From M3007 sp043764095 (GTDB lineage Bacteria > Bacteroidota > Bacteroidia > Chitinophagales > Saprospiraceae): a stretch of 64,000 nt of DNA. Location of the stretch: NCBI GenBank assembly GCA_043764095.1, contig JAYUKX010000155.1, forward strand, positions 1 to 64,000. The letters are read 5' to 3'. The notes below the pieces were generated by a model that was not told the DNA's origin, ran no database searches, and was given only the letters and a program-made list of their open reading frames with translations. The position numbers and the translations under genes are program-made. Numbering within the stretch: position 1 is the first letter of the stretch; every line of letters begins with the position of its first letter. Below are positions 8,206-17,322 of the stretch, piece after piece.

Positions 8206-8949
8206 GTGCAAATCAGAACAATAATAGTCGAAGACGAAAGTGCCGCACGCGATGTATTACGGAATTACTTGGCCAAGTATTGTCCGCAGGTGCAACTCAT
8301 TGGAGAAGCCCAAAATATCAAAGAGGCCGTACCTATGATCCAAGAATTATGTCCGCAATTGGTATTTTTAGATGTGGAAATGCCTTTTGGCAATGCCTTT
8401 GATGTGCTGGAGGCTTGTAAAGATCTCTACTTTGAAACCATTTTTGTTACGGCTTTTTCGGAGTACGCGCTCCGAGCACTGAACCAAAGCGCGGCGTATT
8501 ATTTGCTCAAACCCATTAGTATTGAAGAATTGGTATTGGCGGTCAATAAAGTGCATGAATACATTGAGTCCAAGGCGTTTTTTGATAAAAACAAGATCAT
8601 TGTTGAGAATTTCAAAGAGCAAAAGCCACAAAAGCAGCAATTAATATTGCCCACATTAGAGGGGTTTGAGGTGGTGCGTATCGAAAATATTATCCGATTA
8701 AAAGGCAATGGCAACTTCACCGATGTTCACCTTGCGGATGGCTCCAAAAAAATGGTTTGTCGCTTTTTAAAGCATTTTACCGATCTACTACCTGCGCCGT
8801 TCCTACGTGTACACAAAACCCATATCATCAATTTGGATTTTGTAAAAACCTACCATAAAGGCAGTGGCGGATATGTTACTTTGACAGATGGCGCCGAAGT
8901 GGAAATCTCTGCGGGATACAAAGATCAGTTTTTAGGACATTTTAAATAA
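8206..8949 (+). CDS. LytTR-family response regulator
   Basis: 247 residues from GTG 8206 (the first residues QIRTIIVEDE make an earlier start implausible). A CheY-like receiver (1-120) has the acidic pair VEDE, phosphoacceptor Asp in LVFLDVEMP, TVTAF-type T (IFVTAFSEYA) and Lys in LLKPIS. A LytTR DNA-binding domain (about 145-247) includes IENIIRLKGNGNFTDVHL and FLRVHKTHIINLDFV. It is the partner of the upstream histidine kinase. Its stop codon TAA is created by a MITE inserted in the TA of what seems to have been TAG (the base after the right-hand TA is G). Confidence 0.93.
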   Translation: MQIRTIIVEDESAARDVLRNYLAKYCPQVQLIGEAQNIKEAVPMIQELCPQLVFLDVEMPFGNAFDVLEACKDLYFETIFVTAFSEYALRALNQSAAYYLLKPISIEELVLAVNKVHEYIESKAFFDKNKIIVENFKEQKPQKQQLILPTLEGFEVVRIENIIRLKGNGNFTDVHLADGSKKMVCRFLKHFTDLLPAPFLRVHKTHIINLDFVKTYHKGSGGYVTLTDGAEVEISAGYKDQFLGHFK

Positions 8950-9108
8950 GTATTTGGAGATAATTAATTGGCAGAAATGAACGTAGGTATTTTTCGGCTA
9001 GACGAGCCATTTTTAAGGCAGATAGCGGTACTATCTAACGAAAAAATGGGGAAGCATAGGCGGAAAAGACCAAGTTCAAAATGGCAATTAATTAGGTCCA
9101 AATACTTA
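8947..9108 (-). mobile_element. Full-length MITE copy, inverted, at the regulator stop codon
   Basis: TA (8947-8948), element 8949-9106 beginning AGTATTTGG and ending CCAAATACT, then TA (9107-9108). The interior is the reverse complement of the copies at 6244 and 14152 (CCATTTTTaag..GATAGCGGTACTATC..AAAAAATGG). Removing the element and one TA gives AAA TAG at the end of the response-regulator gene. Confidence 0.88.
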
Positions 9109-9114
9109 GATGTA

Positions 9115-9143
9115 TTGCTTTTTTAATTTTTTCACTATCTTTA
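9115..9143 (+). promoter_or_regulatory. Promoter of the CotH/LTD surface-protein gene
   Basis: TTG at 9115-9117, 18 bases, TATCTTTA at 9136-9143: close to the Bacteroidota consensus. It starts 7 bases after the MITE copy ends and lies 27 bases upstream of the ATG at 9171. Confidence 0.5.
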
Positions 9144-9170
9144 CCTCCATTAATTACCATATTCATTGCC

Positions 9171-12100
9171 ATGAACAAACTCCTCTTCGCACTAACACTC
9201 CTTTTTTTTGCGCCAACATTGCCTGCGCAAATCCTGATTAACGAAATTTCCGCCGCTAACCTTACTGGGATTATGGATGAAGATGCCGACCACGAAGATT
9301 GGGTCGAACTTTATAATAGCGGTTCCTCTTCCGTAAATATTGGTGGGTGGTTTTTAAGCGACAACCCTAATAAACCCCAAAAATGGGTCATTCCAGTTGG
9401 ACAAACTATCCCCGCAGGTGCTTATCGCATCTTTTTTTGCTCCGGCAAGGATAGACCTACGGCAGCAATCAAGCATACAAATTTCAAAATAACGCAAACT
9501 AAAGGCGAATCCGTCGTATTGACTCAGGCCAATGGTACATTGGCAGATATCTATACCTTTACCACCCCAAACCAAAGTAATCATAGTTATGGACGTACGC
9601 CCAACGGCAGTTCGACTTGGAAAATATATACCACTCCCACCCCTGGTGCAGCCAATACTGGCAGTAATTATCAGGCTTATGCTCCAGCAGTGCAGGCCAC
9701 ATTGGGTGCAGGTTTTTATACGGGCAGTATTGCAGTAGCACTCAGTACAAGTGCTGGTTTTAATATTCGATACACTACAAATGGTAACGAGCCTACCTCT
9801 ACTTCACCACTCTACTTGTTGACACCGATTAATATTTCTGCCACCACTGTTTTAAAAACACGTGCATTTAGTTCAAATACATCGATTTTGGAGGGTTTTG
9901 TAACGGCCAATACCTATTTTATTAATGTAAATCATGTTATTCCTGTTGTTTCCATTGCCGGTAATAATTTGAATACCCTTCTGAATGGCTCCTACATTTC
10001 ACCTGCTGGAAGTTTTGAATATTTTGAAAATAAAATACTGAAAGACGAGGCTTATGGTGAATTTAATAAGCACGGCAATGATTCTTGGAACTATCCACAA
10101 CGCGGAATTGACTGGATTACCCGCGACCAAATGGGGTACAAAGATGAGTTGAAAAATAAGTTTTTTAAAGAACGGACTCGGACCAAATTCCAGCGACTCA
10201 TCCTTAAAGCAGCAGCCAACGACAATTATCCATCAGAAAATGGGGCGCATATCAGGGATTCTTACGTCCACACACTTGCTATTCAAGGCGGACTGGATGT
10301 GGATGCCCGAACGCATACCTCCTGTATTTTGTATGTAAATGGCCAATATTGGGGCGTGTATGACCTGCGGGAAAAAGCTGACGATGCCGATTTTACCTCT
10401 TATTACTACGATCAGGACGAATCCGATATTGACTATATAAAAACGTGGGGCAATACTTGGCAAGAATATGGGTCTTGGACAGATTGGTACACCCTAAAAT
10501 CCTTTATTTTGGGCAATAATATGGCTGTTGCCGCAAATTATGATTATGTAGAACAGCAATTCGACCTATTGAGCCTCGTTGATTATATCATTATCAATCA
10601 GCACAGTGTATGTAAAGATTGGTTGAACTGGAATACCGCATGGTGGCGCGGGCGTAACCCCGATGGCAAAGCAAAACGCTGGCGTTACGCCTTGTGGGAT
10701 ATGGATGCTACTTTTGGGCATTATATCAATTATACAGGCATTCCAAATGTAGGACCAACAGCAGATCCATGTGATGTAGAACAAATACCTGCTTCTGGCG
10801 ACCCCGAGAATCATGTCGATATACTGATGGCATTGTTTGCTAACCCAGCGTTCAAAGCATTGTATGTCAATCGTTATGCTGATCTGCTCAATGGCCCACT
10901 TTCGTGCCAAAATATGAATGCACTCCTTGACGAGATGACCAATCAAATTGCGCCCGAAATGGCGCAACAATGTTTGCGCTGGGGCGGAACAGTTGCCCAA
11001 TGGAAACAAAACGTCCAAAAAGTACACGATTTTATCAATACCCGCTGCCAAGTACTGGAGCCTAGCATTGTCGATTGCTATGACGTGACTGGACCATTTG
11101 CGCTCACCGTGAACATTTCGCCTACTTCATCGCCCAATCAGGTAAAGGTAAATACCATTACACCCACCACTTATCCCTATATCGGTGATTATTTCGGTAC
11201 TGTAAATATTGACCTTATTGCCAAACCCGCAACTGGTTGGCAGTTCGATCATTGGGAAGTAAGTGGTAATAGTTTTGGACCCGACCAATATGCTGCCGCT
11301 ATTTTATTGGCCTTTGAAACCAATGGCGTGGCTACTGCCTTTTTTGTCCCCATTTCACCTTGTACGGAACCAACTGGACTAGCCACTTCTGATTTACTCA
11401 CAATCCCTTCCGTAAATTGGACAGGCCCTTCATCGGTGAGTAGTTATGATATTAAATACCGTAAAGTGGGCGACCTAATTTGGACAGACATATCAACAAC
11501 CCTGAATACTTGGAAATTTGATACATTGCCCGGCTGCTCCAATTACGAAATGCAAATTCGATCCGTTTGCTCACAAGGCAATAGCCCTTTTACCGATTTC
11601 ACATTTGCAACTCCCGATAAATTGACTGGATTTGGCATGGCCGATGCCGTTATCTGTAATGATGGCATGGTAGTACTCGATGCCACTTTACCCAGCGCAA
11701 GCGTTATATGGGACAACAGCAGCAATGATCCCATCCGCAGCCTGACCGACCCTGGCAAATATTGGGTAAATGTAAAATCGGGGAATTGTACACGCACAGA
11801 TACCGTAATTGTCTCTAAAGTAATGGCTACTGCCAATATCCAGCCCATACTTTGTGCGGGAGAAAACTTTGTTTTGGGTAATGAAATATTCGATGAGCAA
11901 CGTCCTACTGGACAGGTCATTTTAAAAAACATGGCCACAAGTGCTTGTGATAGCATTGTCAATGTAAGTCTGAAATATTTGGCCTTAACTCAAAATAATA
12001 TTATACAAACCAGTTGCAATCCAGTAGCGGTAGGGATAGATACAGTACTGTTGAAAAATATGGCGGGTTGCGATAGTTTGATCATTACCACTACCTCTTT

Positions 12101-14138
12101 TGATGCTTCGGCTATTTCCACGACCTCATTTTTTGTAAAAAATTGCGACCCTGCCAATGTTGGGGTGGATACCATTTTGCTAAAAAATGTGGCAGGTTGC
12201 GATAGTTTGGTCATTACAAATACCAGCCTTGCACCCAAAAGTCAAATATTTTTAACAGCAAAATCCTGCAATCCTGATTTGGTAGGCACCGATACGCTGA
12301 TGTTCTCCAACCAATTGGGCTGCGATAGTTTGGTCATTACAACTACTTCTTTTGATGCTTCGGCTATTTCCACGACCTCATTTTTTGTAAAAAATTGCGA
12401 CCCTGCCAATGTTGGGGTGGATACCATTTTGCTAAAAAATGTGGCGGGGTGCGATAGTTTGGTCGTTACAACCACCAGCCTTGCACCCAAAAGTCAAATA
12501 TTTTTAACAGCAAAATCCTGCAATCCTGATTTTATTGGCACCGACACTCTGATATTGGCCAATTATTTTGGTTGCGATAGTTTGGTCATTACCACTACCT
12601 CTTTTGATGCGAATGCCGTTTCCACAACAACGTTATTTGTAAAAAATTGCGACCCAGCCAATGTTGGAATAGATACGGTTTTGCTAAAAAATGTGGCAGG
12701 TTGCGATAGTTTGGTCGTTACAACCACCAGTCTTGCGCCCATTAGTCAAATATTTTTAACAGCAAAATCCTGCAATCCTGTTTTTGTTGGCACCGATACG
12801 TTGATATTGGCCAATCAATTTGGCTGCGATAGTTTGGTCATTACCACTACATCTTTTGATGCGAATGCCGTTTCCACAACAACGTTATTTGTAAAAAATT
12901 GCGACCCTGCCAATGTTGGTGTGGATACGGTTTTGCTAAAAAATGTGGTGGGTTGCGATAGTTTGGTCATTACAACCACCAGTCTTGCCCCCATTAGTCA
13001 AATATTTTTAACGGCAAAATCCTGCAATCCCGCTTTTATTGGCACCGATACTTTGATATTGGCCAATCATTTTGGTTGCGACAGTTTGGTGATTACCGCT
13101 ACTTCTTTTGATGCGAATGCCTTTTCCACAACAACGTTTTTTGTAAAAAACTGCGATCCGGCCAATGTCGGGGTAGATACGGTTTTGCTAAAAAATGTGG
13201 CGGGTTGCGATAGTTTGGTCGTTACAAATACCAGTCTTGCGCCCATTAGCCAAACTTTTTTAACGGCAACATCCTGCGATCTTGATTTTGTAGGTACCGA
13301 TTCCTTAATGCTTACCAACCAATTTGGTTGCGACAGTTTGGTCATTACAACAGTATCTTATATAGGTCTTGACATGGATTTATCGGCATCCCAAGCGCTT
13401 TGTTTTGGTGGTAAGGATGGATTTATTCGGCTTGATTCGGTTTTAACGCCCCTGCTTCCCGTGAAATTAGCATTAGCAAACCGACCAGCACAATCATATA
13501 CCGGAGCACCACTTGTTTGGGAGGATCTGCCTGCGGGTGTTTACACACTTTCAGCCACTAATTCGATGGGATGCACGACCAGTCAGGAAATAAACATTAC
13601 GGAAGGCAACCCATTACACCTTGATTTAGGAGCGCAACCGATTGTCCTACATTTGGGCGATAGTATATGGGTGGAACCGATTGCCGATTTCCAAATTGCG
13701 ATAGCCGAGTGGTTGCCTACAAGTGGCGTGCAATGCCCCACGTGCCCAAATACATTTATCAATTCCGAAAAAACCACTAGGTATTTACTCACCGCTTACG
13801 ATCTAAATGGCTGTTCTACAAGCACTTCGCTCACAGTTCAGGTGGAACAAGGCGTACGGATATATATGCCTAATATCATCGACTTGAATAGTGACGACGC
13901 GGATCTTACTATTTTTGGCGGGCCAGAAGTAGAACGCATTCATACATTGCAACTATTCGACCGGTGGGGCAACAAAATATTTGAACAAAATGATTTGGCA
14001 CCCAATGTTCCCAGCGCATGGGACGGTACCTATCGCGGAAAACTACTGCATGCTGGGGTTATTGTATGGTTTTGCGAAGTGGAAACGATTGATGGCCGAA
14101 AAGTAAGATTGGGGGGAGATATAACGATTATACGATAG
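9171..14138 (+). CDS. Giant CotH/lamin-tail surface protein with T9SS type B sorting domain
   Basis: 1655 residues; signal peptide 1-20. In order: lamin-tail domain (about 21-135, LINEISAANLTG...DEDWVELYN), chitobiase-C-terminal/Fn3-like domain (about 165-250), CotH kinase-like domain (about 260-600, with GVYDLREKADD and RYALWDMDATFG), Fn3 (about 745-835), five 84-residue supra-repeats built of CDSLVITTTS / KNCDPANVGVDT units (about 943-1390), a SprB-like repeat, and a C-terminal gliding-motility-type domain (LFDRWGNKIFE...WDGTYRGKLL...GGDITIIR). CotH domains of spores are atypical protein kinases; here the domain would be exported, so the role is unknown. T9SS export and attachment or release at the surface is inferred from the C-terminus. 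Confidence 0.88.
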   Translation: MNKLLFALTLLFFAPTLPAQILINEISAANLTGIMDEDADHEDWVELYNSGSSSVNIGGWFLSDNPNKPQKWVIPVGQTIPAGAYRIFFCSGKDRPTAAIKHTNFKITQTKGESVVLTQANGTLADIYTFTTPNQSNHSYGRTPNGSSTWKIYTTPTPGAANTGSNYQAYAPAVQATLGAGFYTGSIAVALSTSAGFNIRYTTNGNEPTSTSPLYLLTPINISATTVLKTRAFSSNTSILEGFVTANTYFINVNHVIPVVSIAGNNLNTLLNGSYISPAGSFEYFENKILKDEAYGEFNKHGNDSWNYPQRGIDWITRDQMGYKDELKNKFFKERTRTKFQRLILKAAANDNYPSENGAHIRDSYVHTLAIQGGLDVDARTHTSCILYVNGQYWGVYDLREKADDADFTSYYYDQDESDIDYIKTWGNTWQEYGSWTDWYTLKSFILGNNMAVAANYDYVEQQFDLLSLVDYIIINQHSVCKDWLNWNTAWWRGRNPDGKAKRWRYALWDMDATFGHYINYTGIPNVGPTADPCDVEQIPASGDPENHVDILMALFANPAFKALYVNRYADLLNGPLSCQNMNALLDEMTNQIAPEMAQQCLRWGGTVAQWKQNVQKVHDFINTRCQVLEPSIVDCYDVTGPFALTVNISPTSSPNQVKVNTITPTTYPYIGDYFGTVNIDLIAKPATGWQFDHWEVSGNSFGPDQYAAAILLAFETNGVATAFFVPISPCTEPTGLATSDLLTIPSVNWTGPSSVSSYDIKYRKVGDLIWTDISTTLNTWKFDTLPGCSNYEMQIRSVCSQGNSPFTDFTFATPDKLTGFGMADAVICNDGMVVLDATLPSASVIWDNSSNDPIRSLTDPGKYWVNVKSGNCTRTDTVIVSKVMATANIQPILCAGENFVLGNEIFDEQRPTGQVILKNMATSACDSIVNVSLKYLALTQNNIIQTSCNPVAVGIDTVLLKNMAGCDSLIITTTSFDASAISTTSFFVKNCDPANVGVDTILLKNVAGCDSLVITNTSLAPKSQIFLTAKSCNPDLVGTDTLMFSNQLGCDSLVITTTSFDASAISTTSFFVKNCDPANVGVDTILLKNVAGCDSLVVTTTSLAPKSQIFLTAKSCNPDFIGTDTLILANYFGCDSLVITTTSFDANAVSTTTLFVKNCDPANVGIDTVLLKNVAGCDSLVVTTTSLAPISQIFLTAKSCNPVFVGTDTLILANQFGCDSLVITTTSFDANAVSTTTLFVKNCDPANVGVDTVLLKNVVGCDSLVITTTSLAPISQIFLTAKSCNPAFIGTDTLILANHFGCDSLVITATSFDANAFSTTTFFVKNCDPANVGVDTVLLKNVAGCDSLVVTNTSLAPISQTFLTATSCDLDFVGTDSLMLTNQFGCDSLVITTVSYIGLDMDLSASQALCFGGKDGFIRLDSVLTPLLPVKLALANRPAQSYTGAPLVWEDLPAGVYTLSATNSMGCTTSQEINITEGNPLHLDLGAQPIVLHLGDSIWVEPIADFQIAIAEWLPTSGVQCPTCPNTFINSEKTTRYLLTAYDLNGCSTSTSLTVQVEQGVRIYMPNIIDLNSDDADLTIFGGPEVERIHTLQLFDRWGNKIFEQNDLAPNVPSAWDGTYRGKLLHAGVIVWFCEVETIDGRKVRLGGDITIIR
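12101..13360 (+). repeat. Five in-frame 252-bp coding repeats
   Basis: The landmark TGATGC recurs at 12101, 12353, 12605, 12857 and 13109, an exact 252-base period without indels. Each unit encodes two related ~42-residue halves, each with a CDSLV and a CD/CNP motif. The nucleotide identity is high, pointing to recent duplication or gene conversion. Confidence 0.9.
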
Positions 14139-14149
14139 ATACATCACCA

Positions 14150-14310
14150 TAAGTACTTGGACACAATTAATTATCATTTTGAACTTGGTTTTTTCCACCT
14201 ATACTTCCCCATTTTTTCGTTAGATAGCGCTGCTATCTGCCTCTAAAATGGCTCGTCTAGCCGAAAAATACCTGCGTTCATTTCTGCAATTAATTATGTC
14301 CAAGTACTTA
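14150..14310 (+). mobile_element. Full-length MITE copy
   Basis: TA (14150-14151), element 14152-14308 (AGTACTTGG ... CCAAGTACT, 157 bp), TA (14309-14310). It carries the same inner palindrome as the other copies; here AGATAGC/GCTATCT is perfect. It sits between the convergent CotH-protein and PhzF genes. Confidence 0.88.
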
Positions 14311-14340
14311 AAATGGAGGATCGGGCGGCCAAGAAGATCA

Positions 14341-15252
14341 TTACACCTGCCAAAAACCGTCCGCCACCATTTGCGTTCTTCCGCCTACGCCCAATTTGTA
14401 GCAATCATTTTCCACACTGCCATCTAGGCACAGATACGATTTTCGGTGTATATGAAACCCTTGTTCCACAGTGGTTTGGACGATTGGTTGCACGTGTTGG
14501 AGCAGATAAGCCAAAAAGCATCCATTGGCACTACCGGTGGCTGCATCCTCGGAAAGTTTGCCGTTTTCGAGCAATTGCATTCTGGCATTATAGCCGTTTG
14601 ATGGTTCGTACGTTTCGTTGGTAAAAAAGAAAAAAGAGGTAGAATGTCCGGTTGCGCTATTACCCCTATATTTTTTTCTTTTTTCCAAAAATGCCTGTAA
14701 AATAGCATAATTTAAGCGAATTTCCTCCATTGCACGCAGGTTTTTCAACGGAATTATGATATACGGCAATCCCGTAGTTATTTCTTGAACAGGCAAATCG
14801 AGGTTCAAATCATCCAACGAAAAGCCCAATTCCTGCGCGATTTCCTCGTGGGTAAAATATTCCCTAAACTCCGGCTGCGCCTGTTGCATAAAGATCAGGT
14901 CATTGTCCAAAAACGAAATTTCAATATCGCTGTGCGCCAATTCCAGTACAATTTTATTGCGCGGTTCGGATAAAATAAATTTTGCAATCACATAGCTTGT
15001 ACCAATCGAAGGGTGGCCCGCAAAAGGCACTTCATGCTCGGGCGTAAAGATCCGAACCCCAAAACGCTCATCGTTTTTGTTGCTTTTGATAAAAGTTGTT
15101 TCTGCAAAATTAATTTCTTTAGCCATGCGTTGCATGTCAGCATTAGAAAGTTGTTGCTCCAAATCCAAAAACACCGCTAATTGGTTGCCTTCGTATTTGG
15201 CATTGGCAAAAACATCTACGATATAGTATTTTATGCTATTGTTTTGGCTCAT
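14341..15252 (-). CDS. PhzF-family isomerase
   Basis: 303 residues, usual PhzF length. The N-terminal motif YYIVDVFANAKYEGNQLAVFLD and NFAETTFI (with the catalytic Glu), then FGVRIFTPEHEVPFAGHPSIGT and the repeat-half counterpart ATGSANGCFLAYLLQH, are diagnostic of the two-lobed diaminopimelate-epimerase fold used by PhzF/YddE proteins. Cytoplasmic; the physiological substrate of non-phenazine members is unknown. No phenazine genes are in the window. It is 19 bases downstream of the end of nothing on its own strand: the next upstream gene on the opposite side is the M1 peptidase, whose stop is at 15272, so the two may share a transcript in the order peptidase then PhzF. Confidence 0.88.
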   Translation of the reverse strand: MSQNNSIKYYIVDVFANAKYEGNQLAVFLDLEQQLSNADMQRMAKEINFAETTFIKSNKNDERFGVRIFTPEHEVPFAGHPSIGTSYVIAKFILSEPRNKIVLELAHSDIEISFLDNDLIFMQQAQPEFREYFTHEEIAQELGFSLDDLNLDLPVQEITTGLPYIIIPLKNLRAMEEIRLNYAILQAFLEKRKKYRGNSATGHSTSFFFFTNETYEPSNGYNARMQLLENGKLSEDAATGSANGCFLAYLLQHVQPIVQTTVEQGFHIHRKSYLCLDGSVENDCYKLGVGGRTQMVADGFWQV

Positions 15253-15271
15253 TTTTTTGCTGTATTTGATG

Positions 15272-17140
15272 TTATTTCACCTTCCAATCATTATCCCCTT
15301 TATTACTATCCACGCTCCGCACACCGCCTAAATGAACAGATTGCACCGTTTTTTTGCTCTTAAATTTAATTTTAACCAATTTTACATCGTTTTGCCAAAC
15401 GGCTATCGTGCGGTGCAAACGCTCCACCGAACCATCGGTATAAGTCACCACCAAATCAATCGGTACGGGTTTATTGCCTTTTGATTCCACTACCACCGTT
15501 TTGGAACTTTTACCATTGTCCACGGAAGCAATCGCTAAATCGGGTATGCCGTCTTCAAAAAACCAACGTTTCCAAAACCAGTCCATATTTACCCCCGAAC
15601 CGACGTTCATACAATTAAAAAAATCGTAAGGAATGGGATGTTTGCCATTCCAAGTGCGGATATAATGGTGCAAACCCTTGTAAAATGCTTCTTCGCCCAG
15701 CAAATCCATAACATACAAGTAAGCCAAAGCGGGTTTTGGATAGGAATTGACCGAAAGCGGCGCGCCAAAAGTTTGTGTGGTAGGTGTCATAATGGGCAAA
15801 TCCAGTTCCTTGCCTGCAAAACGTGCATAATTTTCAATACTATACACATCGGTGATCGATGAATCAATATAAGTAGTGAGCATCCACTCCCCTATTGTGG
15901 CCCAACCTTCATCCATCCAACCGTATTTTGTTTCGTTGGTACCCATATAAAAAGGGAACATGGTGTGAAAAATTTCGTGATCGGTCAATTCAATCGCTTC
16001 TTCGCGGTCTTCCAACGGGTTATCATTGGCCATCATGGGGTATTCCATTTGATCCAATCCGTCAAAAACGGTCATATGCTGATACGGAAACGGCCAACGC
16101 GGGAATTGAAAACTCATGCCTTCTACTGTTTTACGGGCAAAATCGATCACTTCCACAAAATCATGGTGTTCTTTGTTAAACACTACATCTACCCGTGTTC
16201 GGCGTTTGGTGGTATTGTCCACCACGCGACTTGTGGCATTCCATAGGTAGTGGTTGCTGATCGCCATTGCGACATCGGTCACGTTTTTTGCATCGAAACG
16301 AAAGGTATTTTCTGGGCGATTGACCGTAATATTGCCTTTTTTCAAGTCAATACTATCAATAATTGCGATGGTTGCATCGTTTTTTTCCGCTTTTGAAATT
16401 CTTGCGCAATACTCAGGTGCGAATACTTCAGCGCAATTGGTCAAATCGCCTGTTCCCCAAACAACATAATCTTTGGGCACCGTAACGGCCACTTTAAAAT
16501 CACAAAAATCGTTATAAAACTCCTGATTGCCCAAGTACGGGTGTCGGTTCCAACCATCAATATCGTCATAGACAGCGATACGCGGAAAGAAATACGCCAT
16601 AAACCATGCGCCATTATCGACCTCGCCCGTGCGTATGTGCGAGGTTTTGTTGATGGTGTAGTTGTACGAAATTTGAAAACGAAGTGCTTGTCCGGGTGCT
16701 AATGGTTTGACACCCACCAACATATTTGTGCCATCAATATTTAGTTTATCGGTGGGTTTGGCCACATCATTGACGACCATTTTTGTGATTTGCACCCCAT
16801 CGTTTATATCTTCGGGGTCGATGGTCATTAGGCGTTGCGCACCTTTTTTGTAGATATTCGGGTACAATTTGAAGATAATCTGCTTCAATGTATCGGGGCT
16901 TTGATTGGTATAAACAATCGTTTCTTCGCCGCTGACCAGCCGTGTTTGCGGGTCAAATTTTATTTGCAAATCATACGCCGCGTGGTTTTGCCAATATTTT
17001 GCACCGGGCATTCCATCTTTACTACGGGTATTTTTATCAAAAGCCGCTTGAAACGTGCGGTTGACTGGCAATTGGGCTTGGGCTATATTTGCGGTAAAAA
17101 CGCACAAAAAAAAGCAAAAAAGCGTATTTTTAATGGACAT
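15272..17140 (-). CDS. M1-family-like (gluzincin) exported peptidase
   Basis: Start at 17140 (MSIKNTLFCFFLCVF...) chosen because it gives a signal peptide ending AQAQ; the longer frame to 17260 and ATG 17146 are alternatives. About 622 residues. An N-terminal saddle-like domain (about 40-240) precedes the catalytic domain with HEIFHTMFPFY and, 18 residues after the second His, WMDEGWAT: the HExxH-18-E zinc site of M1 aminopeptidases. The GAMEN-type substrate motif is not obvious, the equivalent being near MEYPMMAND, so the exopeptidase specificity is uncertain. Likely periplasmic. Tail is 19 bases from the PhzF start. Confidence 0.85.
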   Translation of the reverse strand: MSIKNTLFCFFLCVFTANIAQAQLPVNRTFQAAFDKNTRSKDGMPGAKYWQNHAAYDLQIKFDPQTRLVSGEETIVYTNQSPDTLKQIIFKLYPNIYKKGAQRLMTIDPEDINDGVQITKMVVNDVAKPTDKLNIDGTNMLVGVKPLAPGQALRFQISYNYTINKTSHIRTGEVDNGAWFMAYFFPRIAVYDDIDGWNRHPYLGNQEFYNDFCDFKVAVTVPKDYVVWGTGDLTNCAEVFAPEYCARISKAEKNDATIAIIDSIDLKKGNITVNRPENTFRFDAKNVTDVAMAISNHYLWNATSRVVDNTTKRRTRVDVVFNKEHHDFVEVIDFARKTVEGMSFQFPRWPFPYQHMTVFDGLDQMEYPMMANDNPLEDREEAIELTDHEIFHTMFPFYMGTNETKYGWMDEGWATIGEWMLTTYIDSSITDVYSIENYARFAGKELDLPIMTPTTQTFGAPLSVNSYPKPALAYLYVMDLLGEEAFYKGLHHYIRTWNGKHPIPYDFFNCMNVGSGVNMDWFWKRWFFEDGIPDLAIASVDNGKSSKTVVVESKGNKPVPIDLVVTYTDGSVERLHRTIAVWQNDVKLVKIKFKSKKTVQSVHLGGVRSVDSNKGDNDWKVK

Positions 17141-17322
17141 TATCATTGTTTTGTGTAAAAGCGTATCGCTGGATATGGATGTTCTGCGCCACAAAACTAC
17201 GAAATTACTAGATAGAGCGCATGGTAGAATTTGTAGCCCCCCCATCCCCCCACAACCCAAAACACAAAAAAATCCCCAACAATGCTCCCGCTATAATTCA
17301 ATTGCCGTATTTTCGCCGCACT

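Noticed and set aside
11990..13345. Several minus-strand open frames within the CotH gene repeats
   Set aside because: Mirror images of the repeated coding units; the plus-strand frame with clear domains is the real gene.
17221..17322. Upstream in-frame start for smc
   Set aside because: The extra 34 residues are proline/asparagine-rich and unlike any SMC N-terminus; ATG 17323 begins with the canonical MRLKTLELKGFKSF.
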